Positions 42,407-49,339 of a stretch of DNA of 64,000 bases are shown in pieces. Under the pieces are notes generated by a model. The model was not told the origin of the DNA. It made no database searches and saw only the letters and a program-made list of their open reading frames with translations. The stretch is from Oscillospiraceae bacterium (lineage in GTDB: Bacteria; Bacillota; Clostridia; Oscillospirales; Ruminococcaceae). Position 1 is the stretch's first letter, and the number at the start of each line of letters is the position of its first letter. The DNA lies in NCBI GenBank assembly GCA_016298065.1, contig JAEDDN010000003.1:62001-126000 (forward strand), read 5' to 3'. A program made the translations under genes and the position numbers.

Positions 42407-44434
42407 TTGAATAATTATATAGGTAAAAAGCTCGACGGAAGATATGAAATTAAAGAGCTAATAGGAATCGGCGGTATGGCCGACGTTTATAAGGCATACG
42501 ATATTGCCGAGAACAAGCAGGTAGCGGTTAAAATCCTAAAGGACGAATACCTTACAAATGAGGATTTTAAAAGGAGATTCAGAAACGAGTCTAAGGCAAT
42601 AGCCGTTTTGTCACACCCGAATATCGTCAAGATTTTTGACGTAAGCTTTGGCGACCGCATACAGTTTATTGTAATGGAATATGTTGACGGTATAACCTTA
42701 AAGGAGTACATCGACCAGCAGGGAGTTGTCAACTGGAAGGAAGCCGTACACTTTACCGTACAGATATTAAGAGCCTTACAGCATGCACACGATAACGGAA
42801 TCGTTCACCGTGATATAAAACCGCAAAACGTTATGCTTTTGCAAGACGGCACCGTAAAGGTGATGGATTTCGGTATTGCGAGATTTGCAAGAGATAACGG
42901 CAGAACACTTTCGGAAAAAGCTATCGGTTCGGTACATTACATAAGTCCCGAGCAGGCAAAGGGTGAGGTTACCGACGAAAAAACCGATATATATTCTGTG
43001 GGCGTTTTGATGTTTGAAATGCTTACGGGGAAACTGCCGTTTGACGGAGAAACACCTGTAGCAGTAGCAATAAAGCAGATGCATTCCGAAGCGGAAAGAC
43101 CAAGAAGCATTAACCCCGACATTCCGGAGGGCTTAGAGGAAATCATTATAAGGGCAATGAAAAAAGACCCTGATTTCAGATACCAAAGCGCTGCCGAAAT
43201 GTTAAAGGATATAGACGAGTTTAAAAGAAATCCGAGCGTTGTATTTGAGTATAAATATCTTACCGACGACACCTCTACAAAATATTTCGATACGGTAAGC
43301 GACGAATCTAAAGAAGAGGAAGAAGAGCCGAAGAAAAAAATGTCAACCGTAATGCAGGTGTTAATCGGCGTTGCGAGTGCCTGCATTATTTTGGCAATTA
43401 TCGTTACGATAATCTTTTTCAGAGGAATAGGCAATTCGGGAGACGAATACCCTAATCCTAACTTAGTAGGTCAGCTTTATGACGATGTTATTGCAAACGA
43501 CAACTATGCGTATATAAAAATCAAGGTTGACGGCACCGAAATGAGCGATGAGTATGAGGAAGGGTATATTATCTCTCAAACTCCTGCGGCCAATACGAAG
43601 ATTAAAAAAGGCCAAACCGTTAAGGTTATTGTCAGCGAGGGCTTAAATGCTTATGAGGTTGACGATGTAGTGGGAATGGATCAGTCAAAGGCAGTAAAGA
43701 AGCTTGAAAAGAGTGGCTTTGGCACTAATATTATAGAAAAATACGACAGCAGCGTAGCTGAAGGCAAGGTTATAAAAACCGACCCTGAAGCAGGAAGCTT
43801 GTGTAAAAAGGGCGACATCATCAACATTTATGTAAGTAAAGGTGCGGCAAGCGTGCCTGTTAAGGTGCCAAACCTCGTGGGAATGACCGCTTCCTCAGCA
43901 GAGGCAACTCTGAAAGAGCTTGGCCTCGGCTGCAGTATTACAACTGTCGAAAGCTCCAAAAAGAAGGATGAAGTAATCTCTCAAAGCTACGATTATAACG
44001 AAACGGTTGAAAAGGGAACGGTTGTTGCGCTTACGGTAAGCTCAGGAGCTAATAAAAACACCTCTGTAACTGTTGAACTTGAAGCAAACAGCAGTTATGA
44101 GGATAAAAATGTTGAGCTTAAAGTTTATCTTGCAAGCGAGCTTGTATCCACAAAGACGGTAAATCTGCACAGCAATAAGTTTAGCTATACAGCTACAGGT
44201 ACAGGCCAACAGGCACTGGTTGTAAAAATAGGCAACGATACGCTTGCAAGTTTCCAAATTGACTTTGCAAAAGGCACTTCGACAAGAACCAAATTAAACA
44301 GTGATTTGCTTATGAAGAAGGAAACTGCGAGCGATAGTCCGTCATTATCTTCATCAGAACCGACTTCATCAGACGTATCGTCCGCTACCGAACCCGATAC
44401 AAGTACAGGCGACACGGGCGAGGTTACCGAGTAA
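42407..44434 (+). CDS. prkC: PASTA-domain Ser/Thr protein kinase (PrkC/Stk)
   Basis: Transmembrane kinase of 675 aa that senses peptidoglycan fragments and lipid II. The kinase domain (~10-272) has the G-loop IGIGGMADVYKA, VAVK with Lys42, HRDIKPQN with Asp136 and DFG with Asp154. One helix lies at ~315-338. Three PASTA domains follow (about 352-555), then a further beta-rich domain and a Ser/Thr/Glu tail. TTG start at 42407 with AAAAGGAGTG. In spore formers it takes part in germination. The stp-prkC-rsgA order is conserved. Confidence 0.95.
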   Translation: MNNYIGKKLDGRYEIKELIGIGGMADVYKAYDIAENKQVAVKILKDEYLTNEDFKRRFRNESKAIAVLSHPNIVKIFDVSFGDRIQFIVMEYVDGITLKEYIDQQGVVNWKEAVHFTVQILRALQHAHDNGIVHRDIKPQNVMLLQDGTVKVMDFGIARFARDNGRTLSEKAIGSVHYISPEQAKGEVTDEKTDIYSVGVLMFEMLTGKLPFDGETPVAVAIKQMHSEAERPRSINPDIPEGLEEIIIRAMKKDPDFRYQSAAEMLKDIDEFKRNPSVVFEYKYLTDDTSTKYFDTVSDESKEEEEEPKKKMSTVMQVLIGVASACIILAIIVTIIFFRGIGNSGDEYPNPNLVGQLYDDVIANDNYAYIKIKVDGTEMSDEYEEGYIISQTPAANTKIKKGQTVKVIVSEGLNAYEVDDVVGMDQSKAVKKLEKSGFGTNIIEKYDSSVAEGKVIKTDPEAGSLCKKGDIINIYVSKGAASVPVKVPNLVGMTASSAEATLKELGLGCSITTVESSKKKDEVISQSYDYNETVEKGTVVALTVSSGANKNTSVTVELEANSSYEDKNVELKVYLASELVSTKTVNLHSNKFSYTATGTGQQALVVKIGNDTLASFQIDFAKGTSTRTKLNSDLLMKKETASDSPSLSSSEPTSSDVSSATEPDTSTGDTGEVTE

Positions 44435-44459
44435 TAAGCGCAAAGCGGAGTTGTTTTAA

Positions 44460-45359
44460 ATGGATAATATTTGCGAAGGGCTTATAGTCAGAGCCTTAGG
44501 CGGTTTTTATTATGTCGAGGCGGCTGACGGCAAAGAATATGAGTGTCGTGCCAAGGGCATTTTCAGAAAAAACGGTATATCTCCCGTTGTGGGCGATAAG
44601 GTTAAGGTGGAAATTGACACTCAAGGGCTTTGTATGGTAAGCGGGATAATGCCCAGAAAAAACGAAATATTAAGACCTCCTATGGCAAATCTCGATAAGC
44701 TGTTTATAGTCACCTCTATCTGCGAGCCGCTTCCCAGCACCGAGATTATTGATAAGCTTATTGCAATCAGCGAGTACAAGGAAATAGAGCCGATTATTAT
44801 TATAACAAAAAGCGATTTGGCTTCCACCGACGAGCTTGAGAGGATATATATAAATGCGGGCTTTACCGTAAAGACTGTAAGCAATAAACATTTCTTTCCC
44901 ACCGAAGATATAAAAGAGATTTTAAGGAACAGTATATGCGCCTTTACCGGCAATACGGGAGTAGGAAAATCGAGCTTTTTAAATTCACTTTACCCCGAGC
45001 TTAACATAAAAACAGCTCAGATAAGCAAAAAGCTCGGCAGAGGAAAGCACACCACAAGACATGTACAGCTTTATAAGCTTGAGGACATTAACGCTTATGT
45101 TGCCGATACTCCGGGCTTTAGCACAATAGATGTAGACAGATACGACATAATTTTAAAGGAAAATTTGCAGTTTTGCTTTAGGGAGTTTAAGCCCTATATA
45201 GATAAATGTAAGTTTTCGGGTTGTTCTCATACGGTGGAAAAGGGCTGCGCCGTTTTAGAGGCCTTAAGCGAGGGCAAGATTGAAACAAGCCGTCACAAAA
45301 GCTATGTTGCGCTTTATAATAACGCCAAGAATATAAAGGAATGGGAACTAAAAAAATGA
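44460..45359 (+). CDS. rsgA: Ribosome small-subunit GTPase RsgA
   Basis: Circularly permuted GTPase for 30S maturation. After the OB fold, the GTPase motifs come in the order G4 (ITKSDL), G1 (TGNTGVGKSSFLNSL) and G3 (DTPGF). The C-terminal zinc site is CKFSGCSHTVEKGCAV. The length, 299 aa, is standard. In many Firmicutes rpe follows; here thiN follows directly and overlaps by 4 nt. Confidence 0.96.
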   Translation: MDNICEGLIVRALGGFYYVEAADGKEYECRAKGIFRKNGISPVVGDKVKVEIDTQGLCMVSGIMPRKNEILRPPMANLDKLFIVTSICEPLPSTEIIDKLIAISEYKEIEPIIIITKSDLASTDELERIYINAGFTVKTVSNKHFFPTEDIKEILRNSICAFTGNTGVGKSSFLNSLYPELNIKTAQISKKLGRGKHTTRHVQLYKLEDINAYVADTPGFSTIDVDRYDIILKENLQFCFREFKPYIDKCKFSGCSHTVEKGCAVLEALSEGKIETSRHKSYVALYNNAKNIKEWELKK

Positions 45360-45985
45360 CAGATATATGCTATGTTTTTGGCTCGGCAGATATAGAGGAT
45401 TATAGCTTTGTAAAGGTACCGGCAGACAATATGATAATCTGTGCGGACGGCGGATATAAGCACGCAGAAAGCTTAGGGTTAAAACCCGCTTGGGTTGTGG
45501 GCGACTTTGACTCTTCAAAGCAGATAACCGGCGACTTTAAGGTAGAACGTCACAAAAGCGAAAAAGACGAAACCGATATGTACCTTGTAATTAAAAAGGG
45601 TATAGAGCTTGGCTTTAAACGCTTTGTAATATACGGCGGCTTAGGCGGCAGACTTGACCATACGCTTGCAAACATTAAGCTTATGCAGACGTGTATAAAT
45701 AAGGGTATAAGGCTTACTCTTATAGATAAAACACACCGAATATTTATGATAAAGGACGAAAGCATTACCCTTAAAAAAGGAGCTTATAAATATTTATCGG
45801 TGTTTTCGGCATCATGTGAAAGCAAGGGTATTAGCGTGTCGGGGGTAAAATATCCGCTAAAGGATTATAAAATGGATAACCTAAACGAGCTGGGTATCAG
45901 CAACGAGATAACCTCTGATAAAGCCAAAATAACGGTAAAGGACGGCACACTGTTAATTATTGAGTCAAGCGACAATCACCAATAG
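45356..45985 (+). CDS. thiN: Thiamine pyrophosphokinase
   Basis: Converts thiamine to TPP. The N-terminal catalytic part shows ICADGGYKHAESLGLKPAW and VGDFDSS, then KDETDMYL and YGGLGGRLDHTLANI. The start ATG 45356 gives 209 aa and lies about 9 nt after GGGA; an upstream ATG at 45341 has its ribosome site too close. It overlaps rsgA and ends the housekeeping operon. No rpe lies between rsgA and thiN. Confidence 0.95.
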   Translation: MTDICYVFGSADIEDYSFVKVPADNMIICADGGYKHAESLGLKPAWVVGDFDSSKQITGDFKVERHKSEKDETDMYLVIKKGIELGFKRFVIYGGLGGRLDHTLANIKLMQTCINKGIRLTLIDKTHRIFMIKDESITLKKGAYKYLSVFSASCESKGISVSGVKYPLKDYKMDNLNELGISNEITSDKAKITVKDGTLLIIESSDNHQ

Positions 45986-46005
45986 TAAAATATAACATAT
46001 TATGA

Positions 46006-46046
46006 AATAAAAGCACTTGGGGTACATACTCAGGTGCTTTTATAAA
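46006..46046 (+). terminator. Terminator after thiN
   Basis: AAAAGCACTTGGGG can pair with TCAGGTGCTTTT around a short loop, followed by TATAAA. A weaker but plausible terminator. Confidence 0.65.
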
Positions 46047-46063
46047 GTCGGGAGGAATGTTTT

Positions 46064-46216
46064 GTGAGGTATAACAGAAGACTTTTAAATAGCTTATGTA
46101 CGGGAGAGATACTTATAGCGCTTGGAGCATTATGTATCGTTTTATATATGTTTAAATGGCTTTTGCTCGTACTCAGCGGAGCATTCCTCTTAGCAGGAAT
46201 TATTAAGAAAAGATAA
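46064..46216 (+). CDS. Small membrane protein (50 aa), unrecognised
   Basis: A GTG start with GGGAGG 8-9 nt upstream opens a 50-codon frame. The product starts MRYNRRLLNSLCTGEILI, has one or two hydrophobic helices (about 13-45) and ends in IIKKR. No family was recognised. It lies between thiN and spoVM, 40 nt upstream of spoVM, so a sporulation role is possible but only by position. Confidence 0.6.
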   Translation: MRYNRRLLNSLCTGEILIALGALCIVLYMFKWLLLVLSGAFLLAGIIKKR

Positions 46217-46255
46217 ACAAGAGTGTAAACAATCGGGCTGAAAGGAGCATACATA

Positions 46256-46342
46256 ATGAAAGTTGTTGTAGTAAAAAGCCCTAAAATTCTCTCGGGGCTT
46301 CTTAGAATGATTTTCAAGATAAAAAAAGAAGATATAGGATAA
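46256..46342 (+). CDS. spoVM: Stage V sporulation protein SpoVM
   Basis: The 28-aa product MKVVVVKSPKILSGLLRMIF... ends KIKKEDIG and matches the SpoVM pattern, a tiny amphipathic helix that senses positive curvature of the forespore and anchors SpoIVA. Pro9 and the following hydrophobic/basic face are as in known SpoVM. An AAAGGAG site lies 9 nt before ATG. The thiN-spoVM order is conserved in Bacillus and Clostridia, which strongly supports the call for such a short protein. A terminator begins 6 nt after the stop. Confidence 0.88.
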   Translation: MKVVVVKSPKILSGLLRMIFKIKKEDIG

Positions 46343-46346
46343 CTTA

Positions 46347-46384
46347 AAAAAGGCTGTGACACGGTGAATGTCACAGCCTTTATG
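46347..46384 (+). terminator. Terminator after spoVM
   Basis: AAAGGCTGTGAC / GTCACAGCCTTT 12-bp stem with a 9-nt loop, T-rich after. Confidence 0.88.
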
Positions 46385-46497
46385 CTTTTAACTTTAGGAT
46401 TTAAAATAGGGTAAATTTTTAAAATAAATTAAGCTAAAAAATGTATATTTACTCTTATTAAGCTAAGAATAATAAAAAAGTTAAAGGAGAGATAAAA

Positions 46498-46677
46498 ATG
46501 CTTACAAGCAAAGAACTCGGCTCTATCGAGGACCAATTAAATCAAGAAGAGCTTTTGGTGAGAAAGTTTAAGCATTACGCTCAGTGTTGCAGCGACCCAC
46601 AGCTAAAGCAAAAATGCGAGCAGGTTGCCGCAATGCACCAAGACCATTTCACCAGACTTTTAAACCAATTAAATTAG
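46498..46677 (+). CDS. Small CotF-like spore coat protein (59 aa)
   Basis: A 59-codon frame with TTAAAGGAGAG before ATG. The product starts MLTSKELGSIEDQLNQEELL and is a charged helical hairpin with a Cys pair (AQCCSD) and a His-rich end (AAMHQDHF). Such short proteins are commonly coded directly before a CotF-family gene, as here (13 nt gap), and are annotated as spore coat proteins. Function is inferred by pairing with the downstream gene and by the ferritin-like helical pattern. Confidence 0.7.
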   Translation: MLTSKELGSIEDQLNQEELLVRKFKHYAQCCSDPQLKQKCEQVAAMHQDHFTRLLNQLN

Positions 46678-46690
46678 GAGGACGTTTAGT

Positions 46691-46966
46691 ATGATGAGTC
46701 AAAACCCATTTTCCGATAAGGAAATGCTCGACGACGGCTTAGCTTCGCAAAAGTTTATCACAGGTATGTATAACGAGGCGGCTAATGAAAGTAAGGACTG
46801 TAAGGTTCGTGACGAGCTTATGAGTATTTTAAACGAAGAGCATCAAATACAGTCAGAGCTTTTTGACGAGATGACAAAAAGAGGCTGGTATCCCACCGAG
46901 GACGCCGTGCAGCAAAAGATTATGCAGGCAAAACAGAAATATTCCAATATTTTGACAAGCTTATAA
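46691..46966 (+). CDS. CotF-family spore coat protein
   Basis: The 91-aa protein matches the Coat_F family: FSDKEMLDDGLASQKFITGMYNEAAN, then the second helix ELMSILNEEHQIQSELFDEM and the ending RGWYPTEDAVQQKI, very typical of CotF. TTAGGAGGAC precedes ATG; a second ATG lies one codon later. Together with spoVM it shows that the organism belongs to a sporulating lineage. Confidence 0.87.
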   Translation: MMSQNPFSDKEMLDDGLASQKFITGMYNEAANESKDCKVRDELMSILNEEHQIQSELFDEMTKRGWYPTEDAVQQKIMQAKQKYSNILTSL

Positions 46967-46971
46967 TTAAG

Positions 46972-47019
46972 AAAGCTGATATTAAGTTTTTAGTATAAAC
47001 TTTTTATCAGCTTTTTTTG
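46972..47019 (+). terminator. Terminator after the cotF-like gene
   Basis: AAAGCTGATA and TATCAGCTTT pair over a ~20-nt loop, followed by a TTTT tract. Confidence 0.75.
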
Positions 47020-47041
47020 ATAACTTTTTAGGGTAAATGTA

Positions 47042-47070
47042 TTGACACATCACAGTCGATATGATAAAAT
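47042..47070 (+). promoter_or_regulatory. Sigma-A promoter for the two tRNA-Ser genes
   Basis: TTGACA at 47042-47047, 17-bp spacer and TAAAAT at 47065-47070, about 30 nt before the first tRNA. Confidence 0.88.
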
Positions 47071-47100
47071 AAGTGATGTTGCAAACGGTTATATAGCTAC

Positions 47101-47189
<89 letters not shown>

Positions 47190-47214
47190 TATATTTTTTA
47201 ATTAACGTCACTAT

Positions 47215-47308
47215 GGAGAAGTACTCAAGTTGGTGACGAGGCGCCCCTGCTAAGGGTGTAGGTCGGTTAATAACCGGCGCGAGGGTTCGAGTCCCTCCTT
47301 CTCCGCCA
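47215..47308 (+). tRNA. tRNA-Ser(GCU)
   Basis: Class II tRNA with acceptor GGAGAAG/CTTCTCC, anticodon loop CTGCTAA (anticodon GCT), a long variable arm (GGTCGGTTAATAACCGGCGC region), T-arm GAGGGTTCGAGTCCCTC and encoded CCA at 47306-47308. Its 3' end is repeated downstream several times (next entry). Confidence 0.97.
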
Positions 47309-47660
47309 AATAAGCACAAGCACACCAAAGGTGTGTCTGTGCTTATTTTTTTAGGCTTACAGGGACTCGAACTAAGGTGGTAGTGAATGACAGTCCGGGG
47401 GACTGTCAGAGCCACCGCTGACCGAGCCCGCAGGCGAGAGCGAGTCCCTCCTTCTCCGCCAAATAAACACAAGCACACCGAAGGTGTACTTGTGTTTATT
47501 TTTTTATGCTGATTAGGGACTCGAACTAAGACGGTAATGAATGACAGTCCGGGGGACTGTCAGAACTGTCGCTGACCGAGTTCGCAAGCGAGAGCGAGTC
47601 CCTCCTTCTCCGCCAAACAAACAGAAAATACCTTTTGGGTATTTTCTGTTTGTTTTTTGC
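47309..47660 (+). repeat. Two tandem units: terminator, 89-bp palindromic element and tRNA-Ser(GCU) 3' end
   Basis: No gene is seen here. CGAGTCCCTCCTTCTCCGCCA, minus its last base 20 nt long, stands at the true tRNA end (47288-47308) and again at 47441-47461 and 47595-47615, a 153-154 bp period. Each copy is followed by a terminator hairpin (AAATAAGCAC / GTGCTTATTT type). Between them is an 89-bp element (47361-47449; 47515-47603) bounded by AGGGACTCG and CGAGTCCCT, containing a 9-bp stem TGACAGTCC-GGG-GGACTGTCA and an outer 5-bp stem. The two units differ by paired changes: GGTGG/CCACC becomes GACGG/CTGTC, GCC/GGC becomes GTT/AGC, and one G-C pair in the terminator becomes A-T. The last copy ends in a different terminator (AAACAAACAG / CTGTTTGTTT). 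Confidence 0.88.
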
Positions 47661-47831
47661 GTAAAGGGCTTTGACTGTGTTGGAATTGATCTAACGATTC
47701 AGAATGAGAGTGAAATTCCATTAGCTAAAAATCCTAAAGCAACAATTTAAATTTATATTTAATTATATACATCAAACGAATCAAAGAGTCCCATTCTGCA
47801 AATAGGACTCTTTTTATATAAAACATTTGGT
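47661..47831. other. AT-rich intergenic spacer with one hairpin
   Basis: About 170 nt with no supported gene. AAAGAGTCC ... GGACTCTTTTT at 47783-47816 forms a hairpin with a T-tract on the + strand. It lies just past the 3' end of the minus-strand XRE gene. Confidence 0.5.
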
Positions 47832-48059
47832 TTAGTCTCGGAAATCAAATAATTTACCTACTGGGATTTTGAATAAATCTGCTATTTCAAATACAACATC
47901 AAGTGATACGCCACAAATAGCAAGTTCGATTTTACTTATTGTAGTTCTGTCTAAATTCAATTTTTCAGCAAGTTGCTCTTGTGTAAAACCATTTAATTTT
48001 CGATAATATGCAATATTAAGACCAAGCATGATATATTTATCTTTTTGTTTTAAATTCAT
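47832..48059 (-). CDS. Small XRE-family HTH regulator
   Basis: The 75-aa protein is a single Cro/C1-type HTH: LGLNIAYYRKLNGFTQEQLA, then the recognition part LNLDRTTISKIELA and the final EIADLFKIPVGKLFDF. The start at 48059 has GGTGA 6 nt upstream on its strand; longer starts run through AT-rich sequence with no ribosome site. It is divergent from the 160-aa membrane-anchored gene (48238) and may control it. Both lie between copies of the tRNA-Ser 3' end and are AT-richer than neighbours. Confidence 0.82.
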   Translation of the reverse strand: MNLKQKDKYIMLGLNIAYYRKLNGFTQEQLAEKLNLDRTTISKIELAICGVSLDVVFEIADLFKIPVGKLFDFRD

Positions 48060-48237
48060 ATTAATCACCCGAAAACATTTTATTATATATATTCGTGTGT
48101 TAAAATAGAATAAAAAGCATAAAATGTTACTTGACACTCTACTTTTTATATGTTAAAATCAAATTATAATTTGAGGCAAAGAGTACAGAGCAAAACAACA
48201 AAAGATAAAAAATAAGTGTTGAAAGGAAGATAATCCG

Positions 48238-48720
48238 ATGGAAAAAACTTTTAGCAATAAAAAACGGTTAGCATTATTAGGCGTTGTTTGTATTGGCGTA
48301 ATAATTGTTGTCATATATTTTAATTCATCATTGCACTTAAAAAGGTTATTAACTAAAAATATATGGTATGAAGATGTTATGGAAGAAATTCTAACATCCA
48401 AAAGTGGCTCATCGGAGGTATTATATTTTAGAGTAGACGGTTCAGGGGTTTCTGAAGATTACATGCGATATGATTATATTGATGGATTTGGAGAGCACGT
48501 TTCAAATCCTCAGTATATAGGTGAATCCTCTTTTTCATGGGAGTTATTATCGGATAAAACTCTATATTTTAGAGGTAATTATTATATCTATAAAGATGAG
48601 TGGTTTTTTACGGGAAACAACGAGCTTAATATTGGGGGAGTCACATATAAATCATGGAATCAATGTGCCTACGACAAAGACGCTTCCTGGCTTAAGCGGG
48701 CACGTAAAAAAATAGATTAA
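48238..48720 (+). CDS. Unrecognised membrane-anchored protein (160 aa)
   Basis: One N-terminal helix (about 10-28: LALLGVVCIGVIIVVIYF) after a basic start is followed by an extracytoplasmic beta-rich domain with many Tyr/Phe/Trp and acidic residues (VLYFRVDGSG, WELLSDKTLYF, NYYIYKDEWFF). No family was recognised. GAAAGGAAG precedes ATG. It is divergent from the XRE gene and sits inside the region bounded by tRNA-Ser 3'-end copies. Its AT-rich codon use differs from the core genes, which fits acquisition by transfer. Confidence 0.65.
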   Translation: MEKTFSNKKRLALLGVVCIGVIIVVIYFNSSLHLKRLLTKNIWYEDVMEEILTSKSGSSEVLYFRVDGSGVSEDYMRYDYIDGFGEHVSNPQYIGESSFSWELLSDKTLYFRGNYYIYKDEWFFTGNNELNIGGVTYKSWNQCAYDKDASWLKRARKKID

Positions 48721-48724
48721 TAAA

Positions 48725-48760
48725 ACAAGAACACACGGCTATAAAGCCGTGTGTTCTTCT
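48725..48760. terminator. Bidirectional terminator
   Basis: AAGAACACACGGCT-ATAA-AGCCGTGTGTTCTT, a perfect 14-bp stem right after the stop of the 160-aa gene; it overlaps the end of the amidohydrolase remnant. Confidence 0.88.
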
Positions 48761-49105
48761 CTTGACCATACAATTTCTCCGTTTATTATTGTCATATATA
48801 CACTCGATGAAATTTCAAACGGGTTTGAGTCATATATTACAAGGTCGGCGTCTTTGCCTTTCTTTAAGCTCCCTAAGCGGTTATACACACGGCAGATGCG
48901 TGCCGCATCAATGGTAATTGCCCTAAGTGCACCAAATTTGTCCATACCCTCTTTAACCGATAACGCTGCACATAACGGCAAATATTGTAGCCTTGATACA
49001 GGGTGGTCGGTAGTTAAAGCTACAGTTACTCCTGCTTTTTGCAGTATACCGGGAGTTTTAAAGTCCGAGAGGCTTACCTCCTCTTTGGTGCGTGACGCCA
49101 AAGCC
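48739..49105 (-). pseudogene. Amidohydrolase, C-terminal remnant
   Basis: About 120 residues of the C-terminus of a metal-dependent amidohydrolase (imidazolonepropionase/YtcJ-like superfamily) are readable: FKTPGILQKAGVTVALTTDHP, then LRAITIDAARICRVYNRLGSL and KKGKDADLVIYDSNPFE, ending in the usual IINGEIVW strand. The N-terminal two-thirds with the metal-binding HxH and further His ligands are missing. The similarity stops at about 49100, exactly where a tRNA-Ser 3'-end copy begins. Upstream of that on this strand no further amidohydrolase sequence is seen. It is therefore a truncated, inactive gene; the frame that continues into the repeat is accidental. Confidence 0.82.
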
Positions 49106-49190
49106 GAGCCCGCAGGCGAGAGCGAGTCCCTCCTTCTCCGCCAAATAAGCACAAGCACACTTTAGGTGTGTTTGTGCTTATTTTTTAGGC
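49101..49190 (+). repeat. Third tRNA-Ser(GCU) 3'-end copy with terminator (partial unit)
   Basis: CCGAGCCCGCAGGCGAGAG followed by CGAGTCCCTCCTTCTCCGCC (49123-49142) and A repeats the right part of the 47.4-kb units. The terminator AAATAAGCACAAGCACAC / GTGTTTGTGCTTATTT follows and is closest to that of the genuine tRNA. After it stands AGGCTGAT, which also occurs after the other terminators. The 5' half of the palindromic element is absent; instead a small hairpin TTTGGTG-CGTGA-CGCCAAA precedes. The copy marks the right border of the accessory segment. Confidence 0.82.
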
Positions 49191-49275
49191 TGATGGCCAC
49201 CGATTTATGATTTTTGGATATATACTTGCAAGCGTTTAAACAATTATTTTCACACTATGTAAATACGGCGTTTAC

Positions 49276-49304
49276 TTGAATACTTATGGAGTGTGTGCTA
49301 TAAT
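49276..49304 (+). promoter_or_regulatory. Sigma-A promoter for the SPFH gene
   Basis: TTGAAT at 49276-49281, 17-bp spacer and TATAAT at 49299-49304, 35 nt before ATG. Confidence 0.82.
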
Positions 49305-49339
49305 AATATAAATATATAGTAAAAGAGAGGTTTTGTTAT

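Noticed and set aside
44434..45355. TPP riboswitch controlling thiN
   Set aside because: No leader exists: thiN overlaps rsgA and no CUGAGA-type core is seen.
46030..46374. Minus-strand frame of 114 codons opposite spoVM
   Set aside because: It lies antisense to two small genes with good ribosome sites and crosses two terminators; no family features.
47541..47750. Plus-strand frame through the second repeat unit
   Set aside because: It starts inside the palindromic element and crosses a tRNA 3' end and a terminator; no ribosome site.
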